Source of the DNA: Devosia sp. LC5
Lineage (GTDB): Bacteria > Pseudomonadota > Alphaproteobacteria > Rhizobiales > Devosiaceae
Direction of reading: 5' to 3'
NCBI RefSeq assembly: GCF_000735585.1
Contig: NZ_JNNO01000046.1
Span: 62,001 to 126,000, forward strand
DNA length: 64,000 nt
A program made the translations under genes and the position numbers. The notes under the pieces are model-generated. The model saw only the letters and a program-made list of their open reading frames with translations, had not been told where the DNA came from and did no database searches. Shown piece by piece: positions 42,668 to 50,659 of the stretch (position 1 is the first letter of the stretch; every line of letters starts with the position of its first letter).

Positions 42668-43918
42668 ATGTCAGAACATTCGACTTACGTTCCGGGAAAC
42701 GCCGCCGAAAAGTGGCTCGACGAGCGCCTGCCCGTCGTCAGGTTTGCCAAAGAGCACCTGATGGATTTCCCCACGCCGAAGAACCTCAACTATTGGTGGA
42801 CGTTCGGCGCCATCCTGGTGTTGTGCCTTGGCGTGCAGATCGTCACCGGCATTATCCTGGCCATGCATTATACGCCCAATGTGGCGCTGGCCTTTGACTC
42901 GGTCGAGCATATCCGCCGTGACGTCAATGGCGGCCGCATCATCCAGGCTGTCCACTCGGTAGGCGCCTCGATGTTCTTCGCGGCCCTCTACATCCACATT
43001 TTCCGCGGCATGTTCTTTGGCTCCTACAAGGCGCCGCGCGAGATTCTGTGGATCCTGGGCGTCGTCATCTTCATCCTGACCATGGCCACGGCCTTCATGG
43101 GCTATGTGCTGCCCTGGGGCCAGATGAGCTTCTGGGGCGCTACGGTCATCACCAATATCTTCTCGGCAATCCCGGTGGTTGGCGAGAGCCTGCTGCAGCT
43201 GCTGCGCGGTGGTTTTGCCGTCGGCAACCCCACGCTCAACCGCTTCTTCTCGCTGCATTACCTGCTGCCGTTCATCATTGCGGCGGTCGTGGTGCTGCAT
43301 ATCTGGGCGCTGCATGTGCCGGGCAACAACAACCCGATCGGCGTCGAGGTCAAGGACAAGCGCGATACCGTGCCCTTCCATCCGTATTATACGATGAAGG
43401 ACGCCTTCGCGATGGTGCTGTTCCTGATCCCCTTCGCGTGGTTCGTGTTCTTCGCCCCCGATATCCTTGGTCACCCGGATAATTACATCCAGGCCAATTC
43501 GCAGGTTACCCCGTCCCATATCGTGCCGGAATGGTATCTGCTGCCCTTCTATACCATCCTGCGTGCCGTCGATTTCAACGTGCTGTTCATCAACTCCCAG
43601 CTCGGTGGCGTGATCGCCATGGGCCTGTCGATGCTGGCACTGCTGGTGGTGCCGTGGCTGGATACGAGCAAGGTGCGTTCGGGCACGTTCCGCCCGATGT
43701 TCAAGTGGTTCTACGCCCTGTTCGTGCTCGACTTCATCGCCCTGGCATATCTCGGTGCACAGGAAGCGATCGAGCCTTACACGACGCTGGCCAAGGTCTG
43801 CACCGGCTACTATTTCCTCCATTTCTTCGTCATCCTGCCCGTGTTGTCGCGCATCGAAATTGCCAGGCCGCTGCCGACCAGCATTTCCGAGAGTGTTCTC
43901 GGCAAGGCACATTCGTGA
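42668..43918 (+). CDS. petB: Cytochrome b of the bc1 complex
   Basis: A 416-residue integral membrane subunit carrying haems bL and bH. It includes [60 protein letters not shown] and the Qo-site segment [20 protein letters not shown]. Eight hydrophobic helices are visible. It is a full-length, non-fused cytochrome b, starting 15 bases after petA. Confidence 0.96.
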   Translation: MSEHSTYVPGNAAEKWLDERLPVVRFAKEHLMDFPTPKNLNYWWTFGAILVLCLGVQIVTGIILAMHYTPNVALAFDSVEHIRRDVNGGRIIQAVHSVGASMFFAALYIHIFRGMFFGSYKAPREILWILGVVIFILTMATAFMGYVLPWGQMSFWGATVITNIFSAIPVVGESLLQLLRGGFAVGNPTLNRFFSLHYLLPFIIAAVVVLHIWALHVPGNNNPIGVEVKDKRDTVPFHPYYTMKDAFAMVLFLIPFAWFVFFAPDILGHPDNYIQANSQVTPSHIVPEWYLLPFYTILRAVDFNVLFINSQLGGVIAMGLSMLALLVVPWLDTSKVRSGTFRPMFKWFYALFVLDFIALAYLGAQEAIEPYTTLAKVCTGYYFLHFFVILPVLSRIEIARPLPTSISESVLGKAHS

Positions 43919-43935
43919 AAGGCGGGGCGGGTTCA

Positions 43936-44781
43936 ATGTTGACGTTCAAGACCATCATCGCTGCTGTCGCCATCGCCGCTGGCATGGCCGCAGCGCCGGC
44001 TTTCGCTGCCGAAGGCACCGCGCCGCCGGTTGAAAAGCAAAGCTGGAGCTTTGCCGGCATTTTCGGCACCTATGACGAAAACCAGCTGCAACGCGGTTTC
44101 CAGGTGTTCCGCGAAGTTTGCGCCAATTGCCACAGCGCCCGGTTGCTGGCATTCCGCAACCTGACCGAAGACGGCGGCCCCGGCTTTACCGAAGGCCAGG
44201 TCAAGGCGCTGGCGGCCGAATATGAAGTGGCCGACGCCACCGCCGAGGGCGGGGTTCGCCCGGCCGTGGCGGCCGATCGCTGGCCCTCGCCCTTCGCGAC
44301 CGATCAGGATGCGCGCGACGCCAATGGCGGCGTCGTGCCCCCCGATTTCTCGGTGCTGGCCAAGGCTCGTGGCATCAAGGACGCCTTCCCCTGGTGGATC
44401 ACCAATTACTTCACCGGCTATTCCGAAGGCGGCCCGGATTATATCCATGCGCTGCTGAACGGCTATCACGACGAAGCGCCCGAAGGGTTTGACCTGCCCG
44501 AGGGCAAGTTCTACAACGACTATTTCCCCGGCCATGCCATTGGCATGGGCCCGCCGTTGCAGGACGAGCTGGTAGCCTATGAAGCCGGCGAAGGCCAGGA
44601 GCCGGTGCCGATGACCGTCGAGCAATATTCGCACGACGTCGCCGCCTTCATGATGTGGCTGGCCGAGCCGGGCCTCGTGTCCCGCAAGGAAACCGGCTTC
44701 AAGGTGCTGCTGTTCCTCATCGCCTTTGCCGGCCTGATGTATGCCACCAAGCGCAAGCTCTGGCAGGGCATCGAGCACTAA
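43936..44781 (+). CDS. petC: Cytochrome c1
   Basis: A 281-residue cytochrome c1. An N-terminal signal peptide (TIIAAVAIAAGMAAAPAFAA) is followed by the haem attachment motif CANCHS near residue 60 and the axial Met in AIGMGPPLQDELVAYE near 205. The C-terminal anchor is VLLFLIAFAGLMYATKRKLW. Coupled to petB with 17 bases between. It passes electrons from Rieske to soluble cytochrome c. Confidence 0.95.
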   Translation: MLTFKTIIAAVAIAAGMAAAPAFAAEGTAPPVEKQSWSFAGIFGTYDENQLQRGFQVFREVCANCHSARLLAFRNLTEDGGPGFTEGQVKALAAEYEVADATAEGGVRPAVAADRWPSPFATDQDARDANGGVVPPDFSVLAKARGIKDAFPWWITNYFTGYSEGGPDYIHALLNGYHDEAPEGFDLPEGKFYNDYFPGHAIGMGPPLQDELVAYEAGEGQEPVPMTVEQYSHDVAAFMMWLAEPGLVSRKETGFKVLLFLIAFAGLMYATKRKLWQGIEH

Positions 44782-44802
44782 GCTGGGCTCATACGACTTC
44801 GT

Positions 44803-44835
44803 CAAAGGGCTCCCATGGGGGGCCCTTTGTTTTTG
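44803..44835 (+). terminator. Rho-independent terminator of petABC
   Basis: CAAAGGGC...GCCCTTTG stem with inner CCC/GGG pairs, followed by GTTTTTG, 21 bases after the petC stop. Confidence 0.88.
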
Positions 44836-44926
44836 TCACGGGTCACATCGGCTTCAGGCCTCTTGCCAAGAGCGCGCGGTGCCGCAATATGGTAATAGTC
44901 GCCAAATTAATCGCGAGGCCGCCGAC

Positions 44927-45121
44927 ATGTCCGCAGTTCGCATCGCCGTGACCGTCGTCAGCGCCGCTATCACCGTCAGCCGCCACCCCGTGGTGCGCGC
45001 CGGTATGCGGGCGGTTGTCAGCAATCCCAAGGCACGCGAAACGGCCATCGGGGTCACCCGAAGCGCGGCCTATAATGCCGGCGTGATCGCGCGACATATT
45101 GTGGGCCGCCGCGCTCCCTGA
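44927..45121 (+). CDS. Small hypothetical protein
   Basis: A 64-codon frame, SAVRIAVTVVSAAITVSRHP... VIARHIVGRRAP, Ala/Val/Arg-rich and possibly amphipathic or membrane associated. The codon use is similar to neighbours, and it lies on the same strand between the pet terminator and apt. The upstream AGGCC is a weak ribosome binding site. I do not recognise it. Confidence 0.5.
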   Translation: MSAVRIAVTVVSAAITVSRHPVVRAGMRAVVSNPKARETAIGVTRSAAYNAGVIARHIVGRRAP

Positions 45122-45158
45122 TTTTTCCAAGACCAATTATCCAATTTGCAGGATTGCG

Positions 45159-45692
45159 ATGACGCTCGACCTCAAGGCCCTTGTGCGCACGATTCCGGAC
45201 TATCCCAAAAAGGGCATCCTGTTTCGCGACATCACCACGCTGATCGAGCACCCCGAGGGTTTCAAGGCCAGCATTGAGCAGATCGCCGAGGCGCACCGCC
45301 AGTTCGGTGTTACCCATGTGGCCGGTATCGAAGCGCGGGGCTTCATTTTCGGGGCCGGGGTGGCGATCGCGCTCGGCGTCGGCTTCATCCCCGTGCGCAA
45401 GAAGGGCAAGCTGCCCGGCGAGACCATCGGGCAGAATTACGCGCTCGAATATGGGGTCGACACGATCGAGATCCATGCCGACGTGCTGGATGCCGGCGAC
45501 AATGTGCTGCTGGTCGATGATCTCATCGCGACCGGCGGCACGGCCATTGCTGCTGTGGGCCTGCTGCGCCGTACAGGTGCCACGGTGGCCAATGCGGCCT
45601 TCGTCATCGACCTGCCGGACCTGGGCGGGGCGGCAAAGCTCGAAGCCGAGGGCGTGGAAGTGTCGACGCTGATGGCGTTCCAGGGGCATTGA
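45159..45692 (+). CDS. apt: Adenine phosphoribosyltransferase
   Basis: A 177-residue salvage enzyme making AMP from adenine and PRPP. It shows VRTIPDYPKKGILFRDITTL, HVAGIEARGFIFGAGVAIAL, VRKKGKLPGETI and the PRPP-binding loop VLLVDDLIATGGTAIAAVGL near residue 125. The ATG at 45159 has AGGA 6 bases upstream. Confidence 0.95.
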   Translation: MTLDLKALVRTIPDYPKKGILFRDITTLIEHPEGFKASIEQIAEAHRQFGVTHVAGIEARGFIFGAGVAIALGVGFIPVRKKGKLPGETIGQNYALEYGVDTIEIHADVLDAGDNVLLVDDLIATGGTAIAAVGLLRRTGATVANAAFVIDLPDLGGAAKLEAEGVEVSTLMAFQGH

Positions 45693-45792
45693 CCCACCAC
45701 GGTGTCATTCCCGCGAAAGCTGGAACCTCCGTTTACTTTCTTCGCATCGCCAACAGAGGTTCCCGCTTTCGCGGGAATGACACGGTGGGTGG
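45692..45792. repeat. Palindromic intergenic element (type 4)
   Basis: Arms ACCCACCACGGTGTCATTCC (onward to GGAACCTC) and GAGGTTCCCGC to GTGGGTGGGT are nearly complementary over about 37 bases, with a 27-base loop. The left arm starts inside the apt stop region. The TTCCCGCGAAAGC / GCTTTCGCGGGAA core is a common intergenic repeat in many bacteria. Confidence 0.75.
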
Positions 45793-45825
45793 GTGAGTAA
45801 TGGTGGCGGACGCGAGGGAGTTCAC

Positions 45826-46224
45826 CTACCAGCTATTGCGCCCATCCATCTTCTCGATCACCACGCTCGACAGATCCAGGCCATCCACCAGCCGCAGATT
45901 GACTGCATAGGTGCGTGCAGTGGGGAAGCTGTTGGGGTCGCCGTTCTTGGGGGTGCCGTCGCTATTGTACATCGAGGCCCAGTCGGGTGAATCGCCCCAG
46001 GTCTGGATGCCGCAATTGGCGCAGAAATGGTGCATATTCATGCCGCTGGCCGAATAGGTCTTTTCCGCCGTCGCTGAGAGCATGTTCAATTCGCCTTCGC
46101 CGAAATAGCCCCAGACCGCGCCGGTCCTGTGGCAGAAGCTGCAATTGCACTCCTTGGCGGAGGTGGGCAAATGAGGCAGTTCGATCCTGGTTTGGCCGCA
46201 GTGGCAGGTGGCGATAAGGGACAT
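45826..46224 (-). CDS. GFA (Mss4-like) family protein
   Basis: A 132-residue zinc-binding protein of the glutathione-dependent formaldehyde-activating family: CHCGQTRIELP, CNCSFCHRTG and HHFCANCGIQTWGD supply the Cys ligands. The ATG at 46224 is chosen because the domain starts directly. Despite the family name, activity on formaldehyde is not certain. It stands alone. Confidence 0.9.
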   Translation of the reverse strand: MSLIATCHCGQTRIELPHLPTSAKECNCSFCHRTGAVWGYFGEGELNMLSATAEKTYSASGMNMHHFCANCGIQTWGDSPDWASMYNSDGTPKNGDPNSFPTARTYAVNLRLVDGLDLSSVVIEKMDGRNSW

Positions 46225-46290
46225 GATGTGGCTCCAAGCTGTGATGGGCGCGAGCATAGCCATGGGCCGTGACAGGCCGTGTCAGCAACG

Positions 46291-46683
46291 TTACGCCGCC
46301 ATGGCCTGGCGCTGGTCGACGAGGCAGAACTGGTTGCCCTCGGGGTCGCGCATCACGGTATAGGTGGGCAGCACCCGCACGATTTCGGCGCCTGCGGCCT
46401 TGAGCCGTTCGACCTCACTGCCGCGATCGCTCACCCCAATGTCGAAATGCACACGGTTATTGTCATAGCGCCGGCCTTCCACATTCTGGAAGCAGATGCT
46501 GGGTCCCGGGCCATCTACCATCACGGTTGGGTCGGTATCCGGGGTCAGGCCGAGCGCCGCGAGCCGGGCGATCTCGGCCTCGTCATAGTCCCGCACGGCA
46601 TAGCCCTCGAGCATTGCGGCCCAGAACTGGGCCAGTTTGGCCGGCTTGTCGCAGTCGAATACGATTTCCTGGATGGCACCCAT
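46291..46683 (-). CDS. VOC-family (glyoxalase-like) protein
   Basis: A 130-residue protein with the vicinal-oxygen-chelate pattern: QEIVFDCDKPAKLAQFWAAM, PTVMVDGPGPSICFQNVEGR, NRVHFDIGVSDRGSEVERLK, and VMRDPEGNQFCLVDQ. A single bidomain-half is seen, so it probably acts as a dimer. The function is unknown. Confidence 0.85.
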   Translation of the reverse strand: MGAIQEIVFDCDKPAKLAQFWAAMLEGYAVRDYDEAEIARLAALGLTPDTDPTVMVDGPGPSICFQNVEGRRYDNNRVHFDIGVSDRGSEVERLKAAGAEIVRVLPTYTVMRDPEGNQFCLVDQRQAMAA

Positions 46684-46748
46684 GCCTTGGCTCCTGTGGT
46701 CGTTTCCTTTTCGTTAAACCGGAATTGAGGCAAGACTGGGCAAAGGAA

Positions 46749-46777
46749 AGGCCCGGCGCAAGGGGATGCGCCGGGCC
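46749..46777 (-). terminator. Terminator of the TerC gene
   Basis: Stem GGCCCGGCGCA / TGCGCCGGGCC with a 6-base loop, 29 bases after the TerC stop. Read on the minus strand, CTTTCCTTT follows. Confidence 0.8.
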
Positions 46778-46805
46778 TCTTGAAGTGTATGTCAGCGCTG
46801 AAGCG

Positions 46806-47825
46806 TTACGGCTCGAGCTGACCGGTCTTGGGTTGGTCCTCGGCTGAAATATCGGGCTCGTTGCGGGTCATGTAGAGCGAGAAGACAATCCCGCCCGCCA
46901 GGATGCTGACGGTGACCAGCAGCGAGAGCAGCGTGTCGATATGGATATGCAGCGGCACGAGGAAGATCTTGATGCCGACCAGCACCAGGATAATCGCCAG
47001 CGACACCTGCAGATAACGGAAGCGGTTCATCGCGGCAGCCAGGGCGAAGTAGAGCGAGCGCAGGCCCAGAATGGCGAAGATATTGGACGTGTAGACGATG
47101 AACGTGTCCTGCGTCACCGCGAAAACGGCGGGCACGGAATCCACGGCAAAGACCAGGTCGACGACTTCCACCATGATCAGCGCCACGGCCAGCGGGGTCA
47201 GCCAGGTGACGATCTTGCCGGTCTTGGGGTCGGGCTGCTTGACCGTGAAATTGCGGCCATGCAGTTGCTTGGTCACCCGGAAGCGTTTGGAGATGAACTG
47301 GAAGACCTTGTTTTCTTCCAGGTTCGGCTCCTCGTCCTTGTGGGTGAACATGCGGATGCCGGTGAACACCAGGAAGGCGCCGAAGCCGAACAGTATCCAG
47401 TTGAATTCGTTGACCAAAGCGGCCCCGAGGCCGATCAGGATGGCGCGGAACAGGATGACGCCCAGAATGCCCCAGAACAGCACGCGATGCTGATAGAGGC
47501 GGGGGATGGCCAGGAAGCCGAAAATGGTGGCGATGACGAACATATTGTCCATCGCCAGGCTCTGCTCGAGCAGGTAGCCGGTGTAGAATTCAAGACCGGC
47601 TTCCGCGCCGCGCTGCCACCATACCCAGCCGCCAAAGGCCAGGGCAATCAGCACGTAGAAGCCGTAAAGCGTCAGGCTCTCCTTGGCGCCGATCTCATGC
47701 TCATCCTTGTGCAGGACGCCGAGGTCGAAGACCAACAGGCCGATGACGAGCGCGATAAACGCGACCCAGAAGTAGACAGGAGTACCTAGAAAATCACCCG
47801 ATAGGGCGGCAAGAAGCGATTCCAT
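46806..47825 (-). CDS. TerC/Alx-family integral membrane protein
   Basis: A 339-residue membrane protein with about nine hydrophobic helices: PVYFWVAFIALVIGLLVFDL, LLEQSLAMDNMFVIATIFGF (conserved acidic D-N), VVDLVFAVDSVPAVFAVTQD (conserved acidic pair), and SLYFALAAAMNRFRYLQVSL. The family exports Mn2+ or helps metal loading of exported proteins. I prefer the ATG at 47825 (GGAG upstream) to 47867. A hairpin in the leader at 47869-47890 could be regulatory. Confidence 0.88.
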   Translation of the reverse strand: MESLLAALSGDFLGTPVYFWVAFIALVIGLLVFDLGVLHKDEHEIGAKESLTLYGFYVLIALAFGGWVWWQRGAEAGLEFYTGYLLEQSLAMDNMFVIATIFGFLAIPRLYQHRVLFWGILGVILFRAILIGLGAALVNEFNWILFGFGAFLVFTGIRMFTHKDEEPNLEENKVFQFISKRFRVTKQLHGRNFTVKQPDPKTGKIVTWLTPLAVALIMVEVVDLVFAVDSVPAVFAVTQDTFIVYTSNIFAILGLRSLYFALAAAMNRFRYLQVSLAIILVLVGIKIFLVPLHIHIDTLLSLLVTVSILAGGIVFSLYMTRNEPDISAEDQPKTGQLEP

Positions 47826-47868
47826 CGCCGGACCATCTCCATGAGAAAATTGGAGCAGCTCCGACATC

Positions 47869-47890
47869 GCGAGAGCATCATCACTCTCGC
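47869..47890 (-). promoter_or_regulatory. Leader hairpin of the TerC gene
   Basis: Stem GCGAGAG / CTCTCGC with an 8-base loop (TGATGATG on the transcribed strand), 44 bases before the chosen start. TerC/Alx genes are often controlled by leader RNAs, but no full yybP-ykoY consensus is seen. Confidence 0.3.
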
Positions 47891-48055
47891 CAGAGGGGCC
47901 CGGCGCCGCGCCCTAATTATGCGCAGGCAGCGGACGGAATTCAAGCCCCCGGCAATTTGGGGTGATTTTGGCGCCTCGATCTAGCCCGCCGTCAGGCCAC
48001 CCGTGGTGAGAATGACACGATGGGTTGCGTGGTTAGGCGTGGAGGCCAAAACCAG

Positions 48056-48145
48056 CACCGTTCTCCCTCGGACTCGACCCGAGGGCCATTCGCCGCTTGT
48101 GCCGGGTTGAGGGCGACCCTCGGGTCAGGCCCGAGGGAGAGCGGT
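48056..48145. repeat. Palindromic intergenic element (type 5)
   Basis: Arms CACCGTTCTCCCTCGGACTC (48056 onward to CGAGGG) and CCCTCGGGTC to GAGAGCGGT before 48145 form a long imperfect stem. It lies in the 380-bp gap between the TerC gene and the small secreted protein; the rest of the gap shows nothing else. Confidence 0.7.
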
Positions 48146-48207
48146 GGGTGGGGCGATTTGGGAGTGCTGCCACTGAAATATGTGCGGTTTGGCAGGCAGA
48201 ACGCGCC

Positions 48208-48552
48208 CTACCGCGGCGTGCACAACATCACGATGGCGTCGCTGGTTTCGAGCTGCATGGCCACGCCATGATTGGGGTCGGGAATAACCCTGCCGGCCTG
48301 CACATTGCGGGCGGCGCGCAGGGGGCCGTCGCTGAAGCCGACCCCGTCCTGATAGCCCATAATGGCGCCAGTCCCCGAGGAGGGGTCACCAAAAGTGGTC
48401 GAGGCGAAGCCATAGACCGAACCATAGATGGTCAGGATGCCGGCGCGGGTGGCATTGGCGTCCCGGCATGACCAATTGCCCTGAACCTGTTGTGCAAAGC
48501 CGGGCGTGGCAGCAAGGGCGAGAAGACTGACGGTGAGGGCGATTCGGCGCAT
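48208..48552 (-). CDS. Small secreted protein of unknown function
   Basis: A 114-residue protein with a signal peptide (MRRIALTVSLLALAATPGFA) cut near AQQ. The mature part has two Cys (WSCRDAN and VMLCTP) that could form a disulfide, and short glycine-rich repeats. I do not know the family. The ATG at 48552 is chosen because the signal starts there. It is just downstream of the MaoC pair on the same strand. Confidence 0.6.
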   Translation of the reverse strand: MRRIALTVSLLALAATPGFAQQVQGNWSCRDANATRAGILTIYGSVYGFASTTFGDPSSGTGAIMGYQDGVGFSDGPLRAARNVQAGRVIPDPNHGVAMQLETSDAIVMLCTPR

Positions 48553-48584
48553 GAGCGGCAGAGTGCCGGGGCGCGCTGTCGCAT

Positions 48585-49142
48585 TCAAGAGCGCCGCTTG
48601 AGCAATCCGCCGATCAAGGGCAATCTGGTGAGCGCGAGCAACACTCGCCGGCTGGCGGGGGCGCGATAGTCGCGCAATTTGGAAAAGCCGACCACTTCGG
48701 CCGTGTAGACCAACTCGCCATGCTGGTTGGTCGCCGTGATGCGGTTGAACAACAGGCCCCAGCCGGGAATCGAATTGGAGGCGCGCTTGTCGGTCACGAC
48801 CAGCTCGTAGCTCACCGTATCGCCTGGTCGCACTGGCACCTTGAAGTCCATGGAATTGACGCCCGGCGACGGGCCGGAAATGCCGGGCTCTTCCCCCAGG
48901 CCACGCAGGCGTTCTTCCTCAGCCTCAAGCGCGTCGACCATGCGGCGGTGGCCGATGCTGACCGTGTGCCAGCCGCTGGCGACCAGCCCGCCAAAATGAC
49001 TGTGCTTGGCAGCCTCGGGATCGAGATGGAAATATTGCGGATCGTAAAGCGCGGCAAAGCTGATGATCTCATCGGCCGTGAAAGTGTGACTGCCGAGCGG
49101 AAACACCTCATTCAGCGCGATATTCTCGAACCAGCGGGTCAT
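48585..49142 (-). CDS. MaoC-family dehydratase (second)
   Basis: A 185-residue hot-dog-fold protein. FAALYDPQYFHLDPEAAKHS carries the D-x-H hydratase motif (catalytic Asp and His), followed by GLVASGWHTVSIGHR. It probably acts as an (R)-specific enoyl-CoA hydratase-like enzyme. Its ATG overlaps the stop of the first MaoC gene, so they are coupled and may form a heterodimer. Confidence 0.9.
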   Translation of the reverse strand: MTRWFENIALNEVFPLGSHTFTADEIISFAALYDPQYFHLDPEAAKHSHFGGLVASGWHTVSIGHRRMVDALEAEEERLRGLGEEPGISGPSPGVNSMDFKVPVRPGDTVSYELVVTDKRASNSIPGWGLLFNRITATNQHGELVYTAEVVGFSKLRDYRAPASRRVLLALTRLPLIGGLLKRRS

Positions 49143-49618
49143 GCTGCGGCTTCCGTTTCGCGCGTCTCGACCAGGTTGGCCAGCCGCATGGTCAGCACCG
49201 GCCTGCCCTGCTGGTTGCGCACGTCAAAGTCGAGCGTGACAATGCCCCATTGCGGATGGCTGGCGGAGCGGCGCAGATCGGTGATTTTCACCGTGCCGCC
49301 AATCGTGTCATCCACCATGACCGGATTTTTCCATTTGAGATTGGTGAAGCCCAGCCCGCCGGCCGAGGCGATCTGGCCCAGAAAGCTGTCGACCAGCATG
49401 CGCAGGCTCAGCGCCCCGGTCTGCCAGCCGCTCGACGCCAATCCGCCGAGCAGCGACGCCTTGGCGGCCTTTTCATCGAGATGAAAGGGCAGGGGGTCGA
49501 ATTGCCGCGCGAAAGTGGTGATCATCTCGCGGGTCACCTTGGTATGGCCCAGGTCGATGATTTCGCCCAGGACGAGATCCTCGAAATGGCGGCGATCTTG
49601 GGTTACAGGATTGGTCAT
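49139..49618 (-). CDS. MaoC-family dehydratase (first)
   Basis: A 159-residue MaoC-like protein: FARQFDPLPFHLDEKAAKAS has the Asp/His motif and LLGGLASSGWQTGALSLRML follows, with LGFTNLKWKNPVMVDDTIGG. Tandem MaoC pairs occur in acyl-CoA pathways, but no CoA genes are adjacent. Its start codon is 63 bases from the AraC gene on the same strand. Confidence 0.9.
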   Translation of the reverse strand: MTNPVTQDRRHFEDLVLGEIIDLGHTKVTREMITTFARQFDPLPFHLDEKAAKASLLGGLASSGWQTGALSLRMLVDSFLGQIASAGGLGFTNLKWKNPVMVDDTIGGTVKITDLRRSASHPQWGIVTLDFDVRNQQGRPVLTMRLANLVETRETEAAA

Positions 49619-49681
49619 CGAACTTCCCTATACGTCAACGCCTTTTGCACCCTTTTCCAGGCTGGGGCAAGCGCCGGCCCC

Positions 49682-50554
49682 TCAGATACCGGTCGGCAAG
49701 CGGCGGCTGGCGCGGTAGTCGAGCGGGGTCATGCCGCGCAGGCGGCGGAAGGATTTTGCCAGGTAATTGGCGTCGCTGAAGCCGGTCAGCGCGGCAATGG
49801 CGCCGATCGTCATGTCGGTGGCGACCAGCAGGCGCTCGATCCGCTCGATGCGCCGCTCCTGCACGAAACTGGAGGGCGCTAGCCCGGTGGCCATGGTGAA
49901 CTGGCGGACAAAGTGGCTCCGGCTCATCTCGGCCAGGGTGGCGAGCCGGTCGACATTGAGCGCGCGATTGAGATTGGTGTCGATATAGGCGACCACCCGT
50001 GCGATGGCGGGCGGCAGGGTGAAATCGGGCGCCGCGTCAGTGCCGAACACCCCGTCATGCAAGGCTGCCATGGCGCCATAGGCGGCGCTCGATGCCTCGC
50101 CGGGTGAAATGCCCGGCCGGTCGATCAGCGTGTGGCAGGCCAGCGCCAGGCGATCTATAATGCTGGACGGCAGGGTGACGACAGGCCCGGCGGCGTCGAT
50201 AATCTCGCGGGCCAGGCGCAGTGCTTCGCGCCCGTTCAGCACCATCCAGAAATATTCCCAATGCCCGCCCCGCTCCAGCCAGTAGCGATGGGCATGGGGC
50301 AGGCTGAGCACCATGGTTTGTCCCGGCACCAGCCGGTGCCGCACGCCGGCAAAATCGAGCCGCCCCTCGCCGACAATGGTGTGCTGGATGACGAGGAAGG
50401 GTGCACTGCCGCGTTGCAGCCCGTCCCAGGAATAGACTTCGTTGAGCCGCTGCTCATAGCCGGCGCTGATCGCCATGCAATGGAGCGGCACAGCGCTTTT
50501 GGTGAGCGTCAGGACGCGGACTTTATGGCCGTAGTCGATGAGCTGTTTGAGCAC
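49682..50554 (-). CDS. AraC-family regulator beside a family 4 glycosidase
   Basis: A 290-residue AraC activator. An N-terminal cupin-type sensor domain (GEGRLDFAGVRHRLVPGQTM, PHAHRYWLERGGHWEYFWMV) is followed by the double helix-turn-helix (VDRLATLAEMSRSHFVRQFT; IAALTGFSDANYLAKSFRRL). I chose the GTG at 50554 because a start at 50626 would leave almost no room before the divergent glycosidase gene at 50660. It probably controls that gene. A second AraC gene sits at 59858. Confidence 0.85.
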   Translation of the reverse strand: MLKQLIDYGHKVRVLTLTKSAVPLHCMAISAGYEQRLNEVYSWDGLQRGSAPFLVIQHTIVGEGRLDFAGVRHRLVPGQTMVLSLPHAHRYWLERGGHWEYFWMVLNGREALRLAREIIDAAGPVVTLPSSIIDRLALACHTLIDRPGISPGEASSAAYGAMAALHDGVFGTDAAPDFTLPPAIARVVAYIDTNLNRALNVDRLATLAEMSRSHFVRQFTMATGLAPSSFVQERRIERIERLLVATDMTIGAIAALTGFSDANYLAKSFRRLRGMTPLDYRASRRLPTGI

Positions 50555-50659
50555 AAAATTACCCGCAATGGCACAAGGTTTCTCTAGCACCGATAGGCGT
50601 TTCAACGCTAGCAGTACGCTAACCAATTCGTGGCTTTTGCTACGTCCCGGAGGAACGTC

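Noticed and set aside
42671..43936. Long minus-strand frame opposite cytochrome b
   Set aside because: Shadow of a certain gene; the product is rich in His, Gln and Asp without any domain.
46941..47789. Plus-strand frame opposite the TerC gene
   Set aside because: Antisense shadow with Glu/Gln/Asp-rich composition; TerC motifs on the minus strand are clear.
47869..47960. yybP-ykoY manganese riboswitch before the TerC gene
   Set aside because: Only a simple hairpin is seen; the conserved loops of that riboswitch are not recognisable.
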